From Mycolicibacterium cosmeticum (GTDB lineage: Bacteria; Actinomycetota; Actinomycetes; Mycobacteriales; Mycobacteriaceae), in assembly GCA_016197365.1 (NCBI GenBank), contig JACPVS010000004.1, forward strand, positions 124,001-188,000: a stretch of 64,000 nt of DNA, given 5' to 3'. Position 1 is the first letter of the stretch. Each line of letters begins with the position of its first letter. Made by a program: the position numbers and the translations under genes. Under the pieces are notes generated by a model. It was not told the DNA's origin. It did not search any database and saw only the letters and a program-made list of their open reading frames with translations. Shown piece after piece: positions 1 through 8,928 of the stretch.

Positions 1-1953
1 ATCCAGGTGCCCGGACAGGCAGAGCGGCACCGGCGCAGGCAGATCAGCGGACGCGCCGAGCACCAGCACCCGCGCGCCGGTGTCCCGCAATTCGGTGGTG
101 AGCCGACCCAGACTGTCGACCCAGGCCTTGTCGTACATGTCGAGACCCGGCACCAGGGTGTGGGCACCGTTGGCGTCGTACGCCCGCGACGACACGACCA
201 CCACCAGCTCGGGGCGCTCGGCCCGCAGCCGGGACAAGATGTGATGACGCCACTGTGCACAGCGCTGAATGCCTTCGGCCAGACCGTTGAGGTGGCTCGC
301 GATCGGCATTTCCGTGATCGGGCAGCCGGCCTTCGCCATCATCTCCAGCCGCCAGTGCCGCTGTTCTGCGACCTGCTTGAACGCCGGGTTGAACATGGCT
401 GCCCGCGAATCGCCGATCAGGGCCACCCTGGTCGACGACTCGAGGTCGCCCACCGCGCACTCGGGATGCGACGCGTCGAAGAGCAGGATGCGCAGGCAGC
501 CGTTGGTCAGGATGGCGAGTTGCTGGGACCCGCCGGCGGTCAGTGGAGGATTCAGGTTCGAGGGAACGGCTTTCAGGTCGACGGATGCGGCGACGGCGGC
601 CTGCACCTGTTCGAAGGCATCGCGCACCGCCGCGTCGTAGGCGGCCATGCCGGAGCCCGGCGGCACCTGAACCGCGTTGATGTTCACGGGCCGGGCGGCA
701 GGCCCGCGGCCGACCGGCGTCGGCACGGTGACCAACACGACCACGCCCACCACGACCGCCACCGCGGTGACGCCGCCGCCGAGTCCCAGGCTGGCCCAGG
801 CCGACGTGCGGATGCGCGGGGCGAAGCGCAGCGGATTCTCGACGAAGCGCAGGGTGAGCACCGCCAGCCCGGCCGCCACCAGGACCAGGGCCAGCTTTGC
901 CGCCAGCCCCAGGGGGTGACCGACCAGCAACGGAATCAGAATCAGCACCGGCCAGTGCCAGAGATATAAGGGGTACGACACCCGGCCGACGGCTCTCATC
1001 GGCGCCAGCCCGAGGACGCGACCGCACCCGCGCGACGGGTCGGCGCAGCCGGCGCCGATGACGAGCACCGCGCCGAGGGTGGGCAGCAACGCCGCAAATC
1101 CCGGGTAGCTCGTGGCGCCGCTCAAGGTGGTACACGCCACGACGATCAGCGCCAGTCCAGCCCAGCCGACGAGCGCCGCGGCTCGCGACCGCAACCGGCG
1201 CCACTGCACCACGGTGAGGGCGACCAGGCCGCCGGCGGCCAACTGCCACGCCCGGGTCGGCAACGAGAAGAACGCCAGCGGCGGCAACAGGTAGGTCAAC
1301 ACCACCGACAGGGCGAACGACACGGCGGCGACAAGTCCCAGCACCACCAGGTAGGGGCGAACCGACGTCGTGGTGCGCCGGCGCACGCGACGGAGGAACC
1401 AGGCGGTCGCGATGATCAGGATCGGCCACACCAGATAGAACTGTTCTTCGACGCCCAGCGACCAGTAGTGCTGAAAAGGCGACGGCGACAACAGGTTCTG
1501 CTTGCCGAAGTATTTCACGCCGGAGAAGATGAACTGGTAGTTGCTGACGTACAGGGCGCTGGTGATGCCGTCGATGGTGACCGACTTGACCTGCAGGGGC
1601 GGCAGCAAGAGAGCCGAGGCGATCAAGGTGACGACGGCCACCAGCGCCGACGCCGGAAGCAACCTGCGGGCGCGCGCGCCGTAGAAGTTGCGCAGCTTGA
1701 CCGTCCCGGCGGTGCCGACTTCACGCCAGAGAAGTCCGGTGATGAGGAAGCCCGAGATGACGAAGAAGACGTCGACGCCGACGAACCCACCGCCCAAACC
1801 GGGCAGGTCCGCATGGAACAGGACGACGGCCAACACCGCGACGGCGCGCAGACCCTCGATATCGGTGCGGAATGTCTTCGGGGTAGCAGCAACCGGTTCC
1901 GCGAGAGCCGTGTCCTGTCGTTCGACGCGCTGCGGCGCCCCCGTGGTCACCAC
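1..1953 (-). CDS. Membrane O-acyltransferase (acyltransferase_3) with C-terminal SGNH domain, 3' end off window
   Basis: The frame is open to the left edge, so the C-terminus is missing; 651 residues are visible. The N-terminal half is an OafA/YrhL-type acyltransferase_3 domain with about ten hydrophobic helices. It begins with FRTDIEGLRAVAV, has the conserved FHAD histidine at residue 47, and later WSLGVEEQFYL. After the last helix an extracytoplasmic SGNH domain starts, marked by GDSR near residue 515. This architecture is known from enzymes that move acyl groups across the membrane onto sugars, peptidoglycan or lipoglycans. I chose tandem GTG codons at 1953/1950; a GTG near 1996 is also possible. 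The acceptor cannot be read from the sequence. Confidence 0.85.
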   Translation of the reverse strand, partial: MVTTGAPQRVERQDTALAEPVAATPKTFRTDIEGLRAVAVLAVVLFHADLPGLGGGFVGVDVFFVISGFLITGLLWREVGTAGTVKLRNFYGARARRLLPASALVAVVTLIASALLLPPLQVKSVTIDGITSALYVSNYQFIFSGVKYFGKQNLLSPSPFQHYWSLGVEEQFYLVWPILIIATAWFLRRVRRRTTTSVRPYLVVLGLVAAVSFALSVVLTYLLPPLAFFSLPTRAWQLAAGGLVALTVVQWRRLRSRAAALVGWAGLALIVVACTTLSGATSYPGFAALLPTLGAVLVIGAGCADPSRGCGRVLGLAPMRAVGRVSYPLYLWHWPVLILIPLLVGHPLGLAAKLALVLVAAGLAVLTLRFVENPLRFAPRIRTSAWASLGLGGGVTAVAVVVGVVVLVTVPTPVGRGPAARPVNINAVQVPPGSGMAAYDAAVRDAFEQVQAAVAASVDLKAVPSNLNPPLTAGGSQQLAILTNGCLRILLFDASHPECAVGDLESSTRVALIGDSRAAMFNPAFKQVAEQRHWRLEMMAKAGCPITEMPIASHLNGLAEGIQRCAQWRHHILSRLRAERPELVVVVSSRAYDANGAHTLVPGLDMYDKAWVDSLGRLTTELRDTGARVLVLGASADLPAPVPLCLSGHLD

Positions 1954-2299
1954 TTTGCGAGAACCGCTCTCACCGTGGCGCCGGACTCGGCGCACGGGGC
2001 ATGCGGACCGCCGCGCCATGCAGCGTCCCGGCTACCCGTCGACGTCGCCGAGGTCGCCGCGAAAGAGCCACCGAAACGCGCTCCAACCAGGGGTTGCTGG
2101 CGGGCCTGGGTGACCCTGGCGGCCCTGGCGGCCTCACGGTAGGTGCCCATGGGCCAGCAGAATATACGCCGACGTCAAATACCGCCAACCGAGCGGTCGG
2201 GGGACGTTTGGTTATTTGCCGTGTCAACGATACGGCGAGGAAACACCAGCCTCTTGCGTTACATATTTGGTTGCTTTTGCAATGGTCTATCGACGGTGC
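1954..2299. other. Intergenic region, about 346 bp
   Basis: This stretch lies upstream of the acyltransferase gene and downstream of the ArsR gene. Its right half (about 2150-2300) is clearly more A+T-rich than its surroundings. A TTGACA hexamer reads on the minus strand at 2222-2227, but no convincing -10 box follows it. I see no gene or structured RNA. Confidence 0.4.
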
Positions 2300-2689
2300 T
2301 CAGCGGTGCGTGGGCTCCCCGGTGACCCGGTGGTCGGCGTGATTGAGCCCCTCCTGCACCAGCCGGCTCAGATGCCCGTCGCGCAGCCGGTAGAACACCC
2401 GGCGACCGTCCTTGCGGGTTTCCACGAGCCGGGCGAACCGCAGTTTGGCCAGATGCTGACTGATCGACGTGCGGGAGGCCCCGGTGGCGTCGGCCAGCGC
2501 GGTCACGTCGGCCTCGCCGCGGGCCAGCAGCCACAGCAGGTGCAGGCGGGTGCGGTCGGCGAGCATCCGGAAGGTCTCGCTGGCGATGTCGAGGCGCTCA
2601 TCGTCGGGCGCAGCGTCATGAACGAAACTGGGCCGCGGGCTCTGCGGTTCGTGCCCCACGCGCCCGTCGCTGCCCGGTTCCCTGCCCAT
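2300..2689 (-). CDS. ArsR-family winged-helix transcriptional regulator
   Basis: A 129-residue protein with a typical ArsR/SmtB winged helix: FRMLADRTRLHLLWLLARGE, then the recognition helix ASRTSISQHLAKLRFARLV, then the wing ETRKDGRRVFYRL. The classic ELCVCDL metal-binding loop is absent (the position reads GEADVTAL), so a metal is not an obvious ligand. The ATG at 2689 has a G-rich Shine-Dalgarno. It overlaps the 3' end of the MFS gene by 74 bp, so the two are surely cotranscribed. It probably represses the pair through the palindrome at 3891-3928 (inference). Confidence 0.85.
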   Translation of the reverse strand: MGREPGSDGRVGHEPQSPRPSFVHDAAPDDERLDIASETFRMLADRTRLHLLWLLARGEADVTALADATGASRTSISQHLAKLRFARLVETRKDGRRVFYRLRDGHLSRLVQEGLNHADHRVTGEPTHR

Positions 2690-3881
2690 CGACCGTGCCC
2701 CTTTGTGCGATCCGGGCCGCGGCGATCGCTGCGGATGTAGCGACAATAGCGAGAATCGTGGCCGCGGCGCCCTGATCGACGGTCGCGCCCACCCAGCCGG
2801 CGACCGGGTAGGTGATCAGGAATCCCGCGTGGGACAACGAGAACTGGGCGGTGAACACCGCGCCGCGGTGCGGACCGGCATTCCGGCGCAACAGCCGCCC
2901 GGCGGGTGTGTTGACCATCGATGTCGCGGCGCCGAGGACGGTCCACAACACCGCCAGGACGGTCCAGCCGGCCAGGCCGCTCACCAGCACGACGGCCGTC
3001 ACCCCCAGCCCGGCCGCCGCGGCAGCCGCGCCGGCGAGCATCAGCGTCCGATCCGCCAGGACATCCAGCAGGCGCGGGACCAGCAGGGCCACCGTCAGTG
3101 ACCCCGCGCCGTAGCAGGCCAGCAGCAGCGCCACGTCCGCGTTGCCGCCGCCGAGCAGGTCGCGGGCATAGACCACGGTGTTGACCACGACCAGCCCGGT
3201 GGCCGCTGCCACCACCACATTCATGGCCAGCAGGCTTCGTAACTCGAAGCTGCCCAACATGATTCGACTGCCGTCCAGAATGCGCCCCGGGAGTCCGGTC
3301 TCGGTATCGACGCTTCCTCGTCGCGGTATCGCGGTGCCGAGAACCAGCACCAGCGACACCACGAATCCGGCGGCGGTGCCGACGAACAGGCCGTGATAGG
3401 CGATCACCGTCAGCAGCGCCGCGGCGAGCAACGGGCTGAGCAAGGTCTCCAGGTCGTACGCCAGCCGGGACAGCGCCAGCCCGCGGGTGTAGTCGGCCTC
3501 GTCGGTGAGCACATCGGCGATGACGGACTGGAAGGCCGGGGTGAACGTCGCCGAGGCCACCTGCAGCACGAACACCAGCAGGTAGATCTGCCAGACCTGG
3601 CCCACCCACGGCAGCGCCAGGGCGACCAGCACCCGCACGATATCCGCGCCGACCAGTACGGCCTTCGGCGGGAGGCGGGCGGTGAGGCCCGACATGACCG
3701 GTGGCGCAACGACGTACGCGATCATTTTGATCGCCAGGGCGGTGCCGAGCACCGTGCCCGCGGCGCCACCGGCCAGATCGAAGGCGAGCAGTCCGAGCGC
3801 AACGGTCAGCAGCCCGGTGCCGGCAAGGGCGCTCACCTGGGCGATGTAGAGCCGCCGGAACACGGGATGCCGCAGAACCAT
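2616..3881 (-). CDS. Major facilitator superfamily transporter
   Basis: A 421-residue polytopic protein with about 12 hydrophobic helices. It begins MVLRHPVFRRLYIAQVSALAG, as DHA-type MFS exporters commonly do, with the cytosolic loop LTARLPPKAVLVGADIVRV after the second helix. It most likely exports a drug, metal or metabolite; the substrate is unknown. The ATG at 3881 lies 9 nt from the 38-bp palindrome, so transcripts must have a very short leader. An open frame extends to 3917 but would put coding sequence into the palindrome. ArsR-MFS pairs usually form self-repressed efflux modules. Confidence 0.85.
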   Translation of the reverse strand: MVLRHPVFRRLYIAQVSALAGTGLLTVALGLLAFDLAGGAAGTVLGTALAIKMIAYVVAPPVMSGLTARLPPKAVLVGADIVRVLVALALPWVGQVWQIYLLVFVLQVASATFTPAFQSVIADVLTDEADYTRGLALSRLAYDLETLLSPLLAAALLTVIAYHGLFVGTAAGFVVSLVLVLGTAIPRRGSVDTETGLPGRILDGSRIMLGSFELRSLLAMNVVVAAATGLVVVNTVVYARDLLGGGNADVALLLACYGAGSLTVALLVPRLLDVLADRTLMLAGAAAAAAGLGVTAVVLVSGLAGWTVLAVLWTVLGAATSMVNTPAGRLLRRNAGPHRGAVFTAQFSLSHAGFLITYPVAGWVGATVDQGAAATILAIVATSAAIAAARIAQRGTVDGQGTGQRRARGARTAEPAAQFRS

Positions 3882-3890
3882 GCGACCAGT

Positions 3891-3928
3891 ATGACCTATA
3901 TGTGCGCAATTGCGCACATATAGGTCAT
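3891..3928. promoter_or_regulatory. Perfect 38-bp palindrome, probable ArsR-type operator of the MFS-arsR operon
   Basis: Both arms are 19 nt and match exactly with no spacer; the centre is GCGCAATTGCGC and the flanks are ATGACCTATATG and its complement. It lies just upstream of the MFS start at 3881 and its right arm contains the stop codon of the enoyl-CoA hydratase (3925-3927). A -10-like TATAGG on the minus strand falls inside it, so a bound regulator would block transcription. ArsR proteins bind such inverted repeats. A terminator role for the upstream operon is possible, but there is no T tract. Confidence 0.75.
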
Positions 3929-4809
3929 GTTACGTGGTCGACCAGCCCCCATGCCAGCGCGGTGTGCGCGTCGATGGCGCGACCCGACAACACCAGATAG
4001 GCAGTGCGCCAACGACCGATCCGCCTGGTGATGCTCACCGTGCCGCCGGCGCCGGGGATGAGTCCGAGTGCGAGCTCCGGCAGCCCCAGCACGGCGTCGG
4101 GATGGCAGCGCACCCGACCGCAGTACGCGGCCATCTCCAGACCGCTGCCGAGCACCTGCCCGTGCACCTCCGCCCGGCACCGCTCCCCCAGCCGGCCGGC
4201 GAGTTCGGCGAGCGCCAGCGCGGGGCTGTGCCGGGTGCGGGCCAGATGGGCACTGGACGGATCGGCGAAGCTGCCGAACTCGGCGAGATCACCACCGCTG
4301 CAGAAGGACCGGCCGTTGCCCGACAGCACGACCTCGGTGATGCCGTCGTCGAGGCGGGCGACCTCGAGGGCCTCCAGCAGTGCGGCCCGGGCGTCGGTCG
4401 TGAACGCGTTGTGCCGTTGCGGACGGTTGAATCGCACGAACAGGGTGTCCCCGTCGCGTTCGGCCTGCACCGGATCGGGCAGCAGGGGCACCTCGGCGGG
4501 GCCGCGGTCGGCGAGCCAGCGGGCGAATTCGGGTCCCGCCTGCAGCGTCGAATAGGCCAGCGATTCGGTGATCACCCCACCGAACGCGGGTGCCGCCGGG
4601 TCCAGGGCGCGCAGCACGTCGTCGCACACCGCCGCCGCCTGCGGCCAGCGCGCGCAGCGTTCGGTGAGCTCCGTGATCGTCTGCTCGACCGAGTCGACGG
4701 TGATCACCCGCGGGTCATCCGAGGCCGCCTCGGCGAGCGTGAAGGTCAGATGGTCCGCGGGCGCAGCGGTGCCGACGAGAATGCCTGCCGGCAGCGCCAG
4801 TTCGCTCAC
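3925..4809 (-). CDS. Enoyl-CoA hydratase/isomerase (crotonase) family protein
   Basis: A 294-residue protein. The C-terminal two thirds is a crotonase fold: FNRPQRHNAFTTDARAALLEA, the oxyanion-hole segment GNGRSFCSGGDLAEFG, then EVHGQVLGSGLEMAAYCGRV and PELALGLIPGAGGTVSI. About 100 extra N-terminal residues precede it, longer than a plain crotonase. The GTG at 4809 overlaps the acyl-CoA synthetase stop as GTGA, so the two are translationally coupled. It probably acts on the CoA ester made by its partner. Hydratase and isomerase activities cannot be told apart here. Confidence 0.85.
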   Translation of the reverse strand: MSELALPAGILVGTAAPADHLTFTLAEAASDDPRVITVDSVEQTITELTERCARWPQAAAVCDDVLRALDPAAPAFGGVITESLAYSTLQAGPEFARWLADRGPAEVPLLPDPVQAERDGDTLFVRFNRPQRHNAFTTDARAALLEALEVARLDDGITEVVLSGNGRSFCSGGDLAEFGSFADPSSAHLARTRHSPALALAELAGRLGERCRAEVHGQVLGSGLEMAAYCGRVRCHPDAVLGLPELALGLIPGAGGTVSITRRIGRWRTAYLVLSGRAIDAHTALAWGLVDHVT

Positions 4810-6326
4810 GAATACTTGTTTATCAGTTCCTGCTTGTAGAGCTTGCCGGTGTCGGTGCGCGGCAACTGCGCCTCGAACGAGATGGACCGCGGGCACTTGT
4901 AGTGCGACAGGTTCTCCCGCAGCCAGGCCAGCAGTTCCGCGGCGAACTCTTCGGTGGCATCCGCCGGGTCGACGGTCTGCACCACGCCCTTGACGCTCTG
5001 GCCCATCTCGGTGTCCGGGATGCCGAACACCGCGGCGTCCATCACCTTCGGATGGACGACGAGGGCGTTCTCGGCTTCCTGCGGGTAGATGTTCACCCCG
5101 CCGGAGATGATCATGTGGTGCCGCCGGTCGGTGAGGTAGAGGTAGCCGTCCTCGTCGAGGTAGCCGATGTCGCCGACAGTGAGCCAGCCGTGGGTGTCCC
5201 GCGAGGACGCCGTCTTGCCCGGGTCGTTGAGGTACTCGAAGTCGTTGCCGCCTTCGAAGAAGATCTCGCCGGGCTCGCCGGCGGGTAGCTCGTTGCCGTC
5301 CTCGTCGAGGATGTGGATGACCCCGAGCATCGGCTTGCCGACCGAGCCGGGGTGGGTCAGCCAGTCCTCGGCGCTGATGAGCGTCGATCCGATGGCTTCG
5401 GAGGAGGCGTAGTACTCGTCGACGATCGGGCCCCACCAGTCGATCATCTGCTTCTTGATCTCCACCGGGCACGGCGCGGCGGCATGCATGACGCGCTTGA
5501 GCGACGAGATGTCGTACGACTCGCGCACCGACTGCGGCAGCTTGAGCATCCTGGTGAACATCACCGGGACGAACTGGCCATGGGTGACACCGTGTTTCGC
5601 GATCGCCTCCAGCGCGCCCGCGGCGTCGAACTTGTCCATCACGACGACCGTCAGCCCGCCGGCCAGCGCATTGAGCGACCACACCGACGGCGCGGTGTGG
5701 TACAGCGGCGCCGGGCTGAGATAGATCGCGTCGGGGCCCATCCAGTACTCGACGAGCATGGCCATCATCCCCGGCACCTCGGCGGGCGGCAGGTGCGGCA
5801 GGGCTCGCTTGATGCCCTTGGGGCGGCCGGTGGTGCCCGAGGAGTACTGCAGCAGATCGCCTTCGATCTCGTCCTCGATCGGCGTCTCGGGTTGGTCGGC
5901 GACGGCGGCCGGGTACGGCGCCCAGCCGTCCAGATCGTCTGCGGTGCTGAGCAGGACAGCGGGCAGGCCGTTGGGCAGGTGCTCCGCCAGGCCGGCACAC
6001 ACCTCACGCAGCGCGGCGGACGCGACGACGGCCTTGGCCCCGCTGTTGTCGATGATGTAGGCCGTCTCGGCGGCGGTCAGGTGCGTGTTGATCGGCACGT
6101 AGTAGAGGCCGCTGCGCCGCGCCGCCCACATGATCGTGTGCATGTGCTCGGTGTTCTCCATGAGGATCGCCACCGCGTCGCCCTCGCGCAGACCCTGGCC
6201 GCGGAAGTAGTGGGCGAGTTGATTCGCCCGCGCCTCCATCTGACCGAACGTGACCACGGTGCCGGCCGGATACAGGATGACGGCCGGCTTGTCAGGAGTC
6301 GCGAGAGCGGTTTCACGGATCTGCAT
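4806..6326 (-). CDS. Acyl-CoA synthetase (FadD-type, ANL superfamily)
   Basis: A 506-residue AMP-forming acyl-CoA ligase. The P-loop-like A3 motif is YSSGTTGRPKG (about 167-177). A5 is YYASSEAIG; A7 is GWLTVGDIGYLDEDGYLYLTD; the A8 hinge is DRRHHMIISGGVNIYPQE; the A10 lysine is in PRTDTGKLYKQEL near the end. It would activate a carboxylic acid through an acyl-adenylate and feed the following crotonase. Its place relative to pckA matches M. tuberculosis fadD4 (Rv0214), but I do not assign the symbol. A TTGAC-N4-GTCAA repeat lies just upstream of its ATG. Confidence 0.9.
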   Translation of the reverse strand: MQIRETALATPDKPAVILYPAGTVVTFGQMEARANQLAHYFRGQGLREGDAVAILMENTEHMHTIMWAARRSGLYYVPINTHLTAAETAYIIDNSGAKAVVASAALREVCAGLAEHLPNGLPAVLLSTADDLDGWAPYPAAVADQPETPIEDEIEGDLLQYSSGTTGRPKGIKRALPHLPPAEVPGMMAMLVEYWMGPDAIYLSPAPLYHTAPSVWSLNALAGGLTVVVMDKFDAAGALEAIAKHGVTHGQFVPVMFTRMLKLPQSVRESYDISSLKRVMHAAAPCPVEIKKQMIDWWGPIVDEYYASSEAIGSTLISAEDWLTHPGSVGKPMLGVIHILDEDGNELPAGEPGEIFFEGGNDFEYLNDPGKTASSRDTHGWLTVGDIGYLDEDGYLYLTDRRHHMIISGGVNIYPQEAENALVVHPKVMDAAVFGIPDTEMGQSVKGVVQTVDPADATEEFAAELLAWLRENLSHYKCPRSISFEAQLPRTDTGKLYKQELINKYS

Positions 6327-6349
6327 GGGGTGACTCTACGACCCGATGT

Positions 6350-6363
6350 TTGACACCCGTCAA
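6350..6363. promoter_or_regulatory. Inverted repeat TTGAC-ACCC-GTCAA, possible operator
   Basis: A perfect 5+5 inverted repeat starts 24 bp upstream of the acyl-CoA synthetase ATG. Its length and position suit a TetR-type repressor of the fadD-crotonase pair. No such regulator gene is next to it, so the link is inference. Confidence 0.4.
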
Positions 6364-6589
6364 GTGGTGGCCTGCGCCACACTCGGCACCGTGCCTCGCG
6401 TGTGGCCTACATCACGTCACGATGCAGATTTAGCAAAGTTTTATCTCGTCGCGAACATAAATCAGTAACGCAGTCACACCAGTTCAATGTGCCAGATCTC
6501 TCATCGATTGCACCGACTGACGTAGATACGGCGAATTATCGACAGGCGTTGCGCTATGCTTCCGCGCAGCTGAAATCAAGGAGTGATCC

Positions 6590-7381
6590 ATGGCCGGAGA
6601 CCTCGCCGCACGCCCGACCGGAACGCCCGCCGTTCCCGCGCCGGAGCCGGCACCCCACGCGCTCGACCGCAGCCCGCACGACATCGCCGCCGAGATCGAC
6701 ATGACCGGATCGGCATGCCTGCGGGCCCTGACCGGACCGGAGTGGACGGCGCGGGCCAGGGCGTATGCGCACGCACTGGCCGCGCGGGGCGAACACGAGG
6801 TGATGATCGAGGGTCCCGAAGCCGACGATCTCGGGTTCATGCGTGAGTTGACCGCCGACCCCCGCCTCCGGGCATTGCTGGACGGCGTCACCCGGGCCGG
6901 CTACCCCGACGCGGGCCCCGCGGACGGCATCTTCTCCTGTTCCATGCGGGTGATTCAGGGCGCCGATCCGCTGCAACGTCCCCTGTGGTTTCACTACGAC
7001 GCGAGCGTCGTGACCATGGTGATCCCGGTCGACATCCCCGACGCGGACCCCGGCCGATGCGGTGAGCTGGTCCTGTGCCCGAATCATCGGCCGTACCGCC
7101 GATGGGCGCTGACGAACATCATCGAGAAGGCCGTCGTGCAGAGCGACGTCTATCGGCGCCGGTTCCTGGCCGGTGTGCGGTGGGACCGGGACGCCGAGGT
7201 GGTGTCACTGACGCCGGGCAACGCCTACCTGTTCTGGGGCTACCGGTCGTATCACGCCACCCTGCCCGTCGCGGCCGGGCACACCCGGATCACCGTGGTG
7301 CTGCACTACACCAACGTGCACAACCGAAGCCGCGTCCTGCGGCACGCCAAAGCGCTGCGGGGCCGGTTGCGCGCCCTCTGA
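6590..7381 (+). CDS. Putative Fe(II)/2-oxoglutarate-type dioxygenase
   Basis: A 263-residue soluble protein of no family I can name with certainty. The C-terminal half carries the spacing expected of a non-haem iron dioxygenase: H135-x-D137 in WFHYDASVV, distal H222 in YRSYHATLP, and R233 eleven residues later in HTRITVVLHY, where 2-oxoglutarate is normally held. The segment SLTPGNAYLFWGYRSYHA resembles the last strands of a double-stranded beta-helix. The first 30 residues are Pro/Ala-rich. The ATG at 6590 follows AAGGAGTG. It stands alone upstream of an SDR gene. The substrate is unknown; the family call is from motif spacing only. Confidence 0.6.
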   Translation: MAGDLAARPTGTPAVPAPEPAPHALDRSPHDIAAEIDMTGSACLRALTGPEWTARARAYAHALAARGEHEVMIEGPEADDLGFMRELTADPRLRALLDGVTRAGYPDAGPADGIFSCSMRVIQGADPLQRPLWFHYDASVVTMVIPVDIPDADPGRCGELVLCPNHRPYRRWALTNIIEKAVVQSDVYRRRFLAGVRWDRDAEVVSLTPGNAYLFWGYRSYHATLPVAAGHTRITVVLHYTNVHNRSRVLRHAKALRGRLRAL

Positions 7382-7532
7382 CACCCCCGGGCGCCTCATC
7401 GCGCCATGGCGCGCCCATCCAGGCGACCGGTGACTCCGAATCATCAAGGCAGCGGTTTGGTCTGGGAGGTTCGGTGGAATACACGCACTGTCGCGAGGCC
7501 GATCGGGTCCGTGGCCGGCGACGGGGGGCCTG

Positions 7533-8909
7533 GTGACCGACAACGGATCGCTTCGCGTTCTGGTCACCGGCGCCACGGGCTATGTCGGCGGGCGCCTCGC
7601 GCCGCGTCTCGTCGACGCCGGTCACGAGGTCCGGGTTCTGGTCCGCGACCCGGACAAGATCCACCCGACACCATGGGCCAAGAGCGTGCAGACGTTCTGC
7701 GGTGACCTGATGGATCCGGCCACCCTCGACGCGCCCTGCCGCGGCGTCGACGTCATCTACTACCTGGTCCATTCGATGAACAGCGACGGCGAGTTCATCG
7801 AGCAGGAGCGCCGCAGCGCGCGCAATCTCGCCGACGCGGCCAGACGTGCGGGCGTGGGACGCATCGTCTACCTCGGCGGTCTGCACGCGGACTCCGAGCA
7901 ACTCTCGACGCACCTGCGGTCGCGCACCCAGGTGGGAGAGATCCTGATGGACTCGGGGGTGCCGACCCTGGTGCTACAGGCCGGTGTCGTGATCGGTTCT
8001 GGCTCGGCCTCTTTCGAGATGATCCGCCATCTCACCGAACGCCTGCCGGTGATGACCACACCGCGCTGGGTGAACAACCACATCCAGCCCATCGCGGTGC
8101 GCGACGTCCTGCACTATCTGATTGCCGCGGCAAGCGCCGCGCTGCCGGAGAGCCGCACCTATGACATCGGCGGACCCGATGTACTGCGCTACGGCGAGAT
8201 GATGCAGATCTACGCCGAGGTGGCCGGCCTGGCACCGCGCCGGATACTGGTCCTCCCGGTCCTCACCCCGAAACTCGCGGGTCTGTGGATCGGTCTGGTG
8301 ACGCCGGTGCCCCGCTCGATCGGCCGTGCCCTCATCGAGTCGCTGAGCACCGATGCCGTTGCGGCCGAACACGATATCGATGCAGTGATCCCGCCACCGC
8401 CGGGCGGGCCCACCGACTACCGGGCGGCCGTCGCCCTCGCACTCCGGCAAGCCGCCAAGGGCGGGGTGGAGACCACATGGGCGAACGCCGCGGCCAACGG
8501 GGCGCCGTCGGACCCACTACCGTCCGACCCCAGTTGGGCCGGCGAACTGGTGTACACCGACGTGCGCAGTGCCGACTGCCCCGCCAACGTCGCCCAGGTG
8601 TGGAACGTCTTCGAACAGCGCTGCGCCGAGAACACGTTGCGCTCGTTTCCCTTCGGCGCCGGCCGCAGCCACTGGCGCGTCGAAAAGAAGACGGATCGGT
8701 CATTCCTGCGACTGCGCGCGCAGACGCGCGCACCGGGCGGGGTATGGCTGGAGTGGCAACTCGAACCCCTCGACGCGCACCACACCCGGGTACACCAGCG
8801 GGCGATCTATTCGCCGAAAGGTCTTGCCGGACAGATCTACTGGAATGCGCTTCGGCCGCTGCACCGGACCGCTCTGGCCGATGCGCTGCACAACCTCACC
8901 AGCGCCTGA
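7533..8909 (+). CDS. NAD(P)-binding SDR-like protein with C-terminal DUF2867-type domain
   Basis: A 458-residue protein. Residues 1-290 form an atypical extended SDR (NmrA-like) fold starting with VLVTGATGYVGGRLAPRLVD, the NAD(P) GxxGxxG loop. It lacks a clear YxxxK dyad, which is common in this branch. Residues about 330-458 (ELVYTDVRSADCPANVAQVW to the end) resemble DUF2867, a START-like domain often fused to such SDRs. The GTG start at 7533 gives the frame LRVLVTG. The next gene follows after 19 bp, so they probably form a two-gene operon. The function is not known. Confidence 0.75.
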   Translation: MTDNGSLRVLVTGATGYVGGRLAPRLVDAGHEVRVLVRDPDKIHPTPWAKSVQTFCGDLMDPATLDAPCRGVDVIYYLVHSMNSDGEFIEQERRSARNLADAARRAGVGRIVYLGGLHADSEQLSTHLRSRTQVGEILMDSGVPTLVLQAGVVIGSGSASFEMIRHLTERLPVMTTPRWVNNHIQPIAVRDVLHYLIAAASAALPESRTYDIGGPDVLRYGEMMQIYAEVAGLAPRRILVLPVLTPKLAGLWIGLVTPVPRSIGRALIESLSTDAVAAEHDIDAVIPPPPGGPTDYRAAVALALRQAAKGGVETTWANAAANGAPSDPLPSDPSWAGELVYTDVRSADCPANVAQVWNVFEQRCAENTLRSFPFGAGRSHWRVEKKTDRSFLRLRAQTRAPGGVWLEWQLEPLDAHHTRVHQRAIYSPKGLAGQIYWNALRPLHRTALADALHNLTSA

Positions 8910-8928
8910 CCCACACGAAGGACAACGG

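Noticed and set aside
44..1429. Minus-strand frame of 461 codons in the acyltransferase region
   Set aside because: The neighbouring phase carries all acyltransferase and SGNH motifs and stays open to the edge.
3891..3928. Intrinsic terminator of the fadD-crotonase operon
   Set aside because: The palindrome has no loop, weak outer pairs and no T tract, and the position over the next promoter favours an operator.
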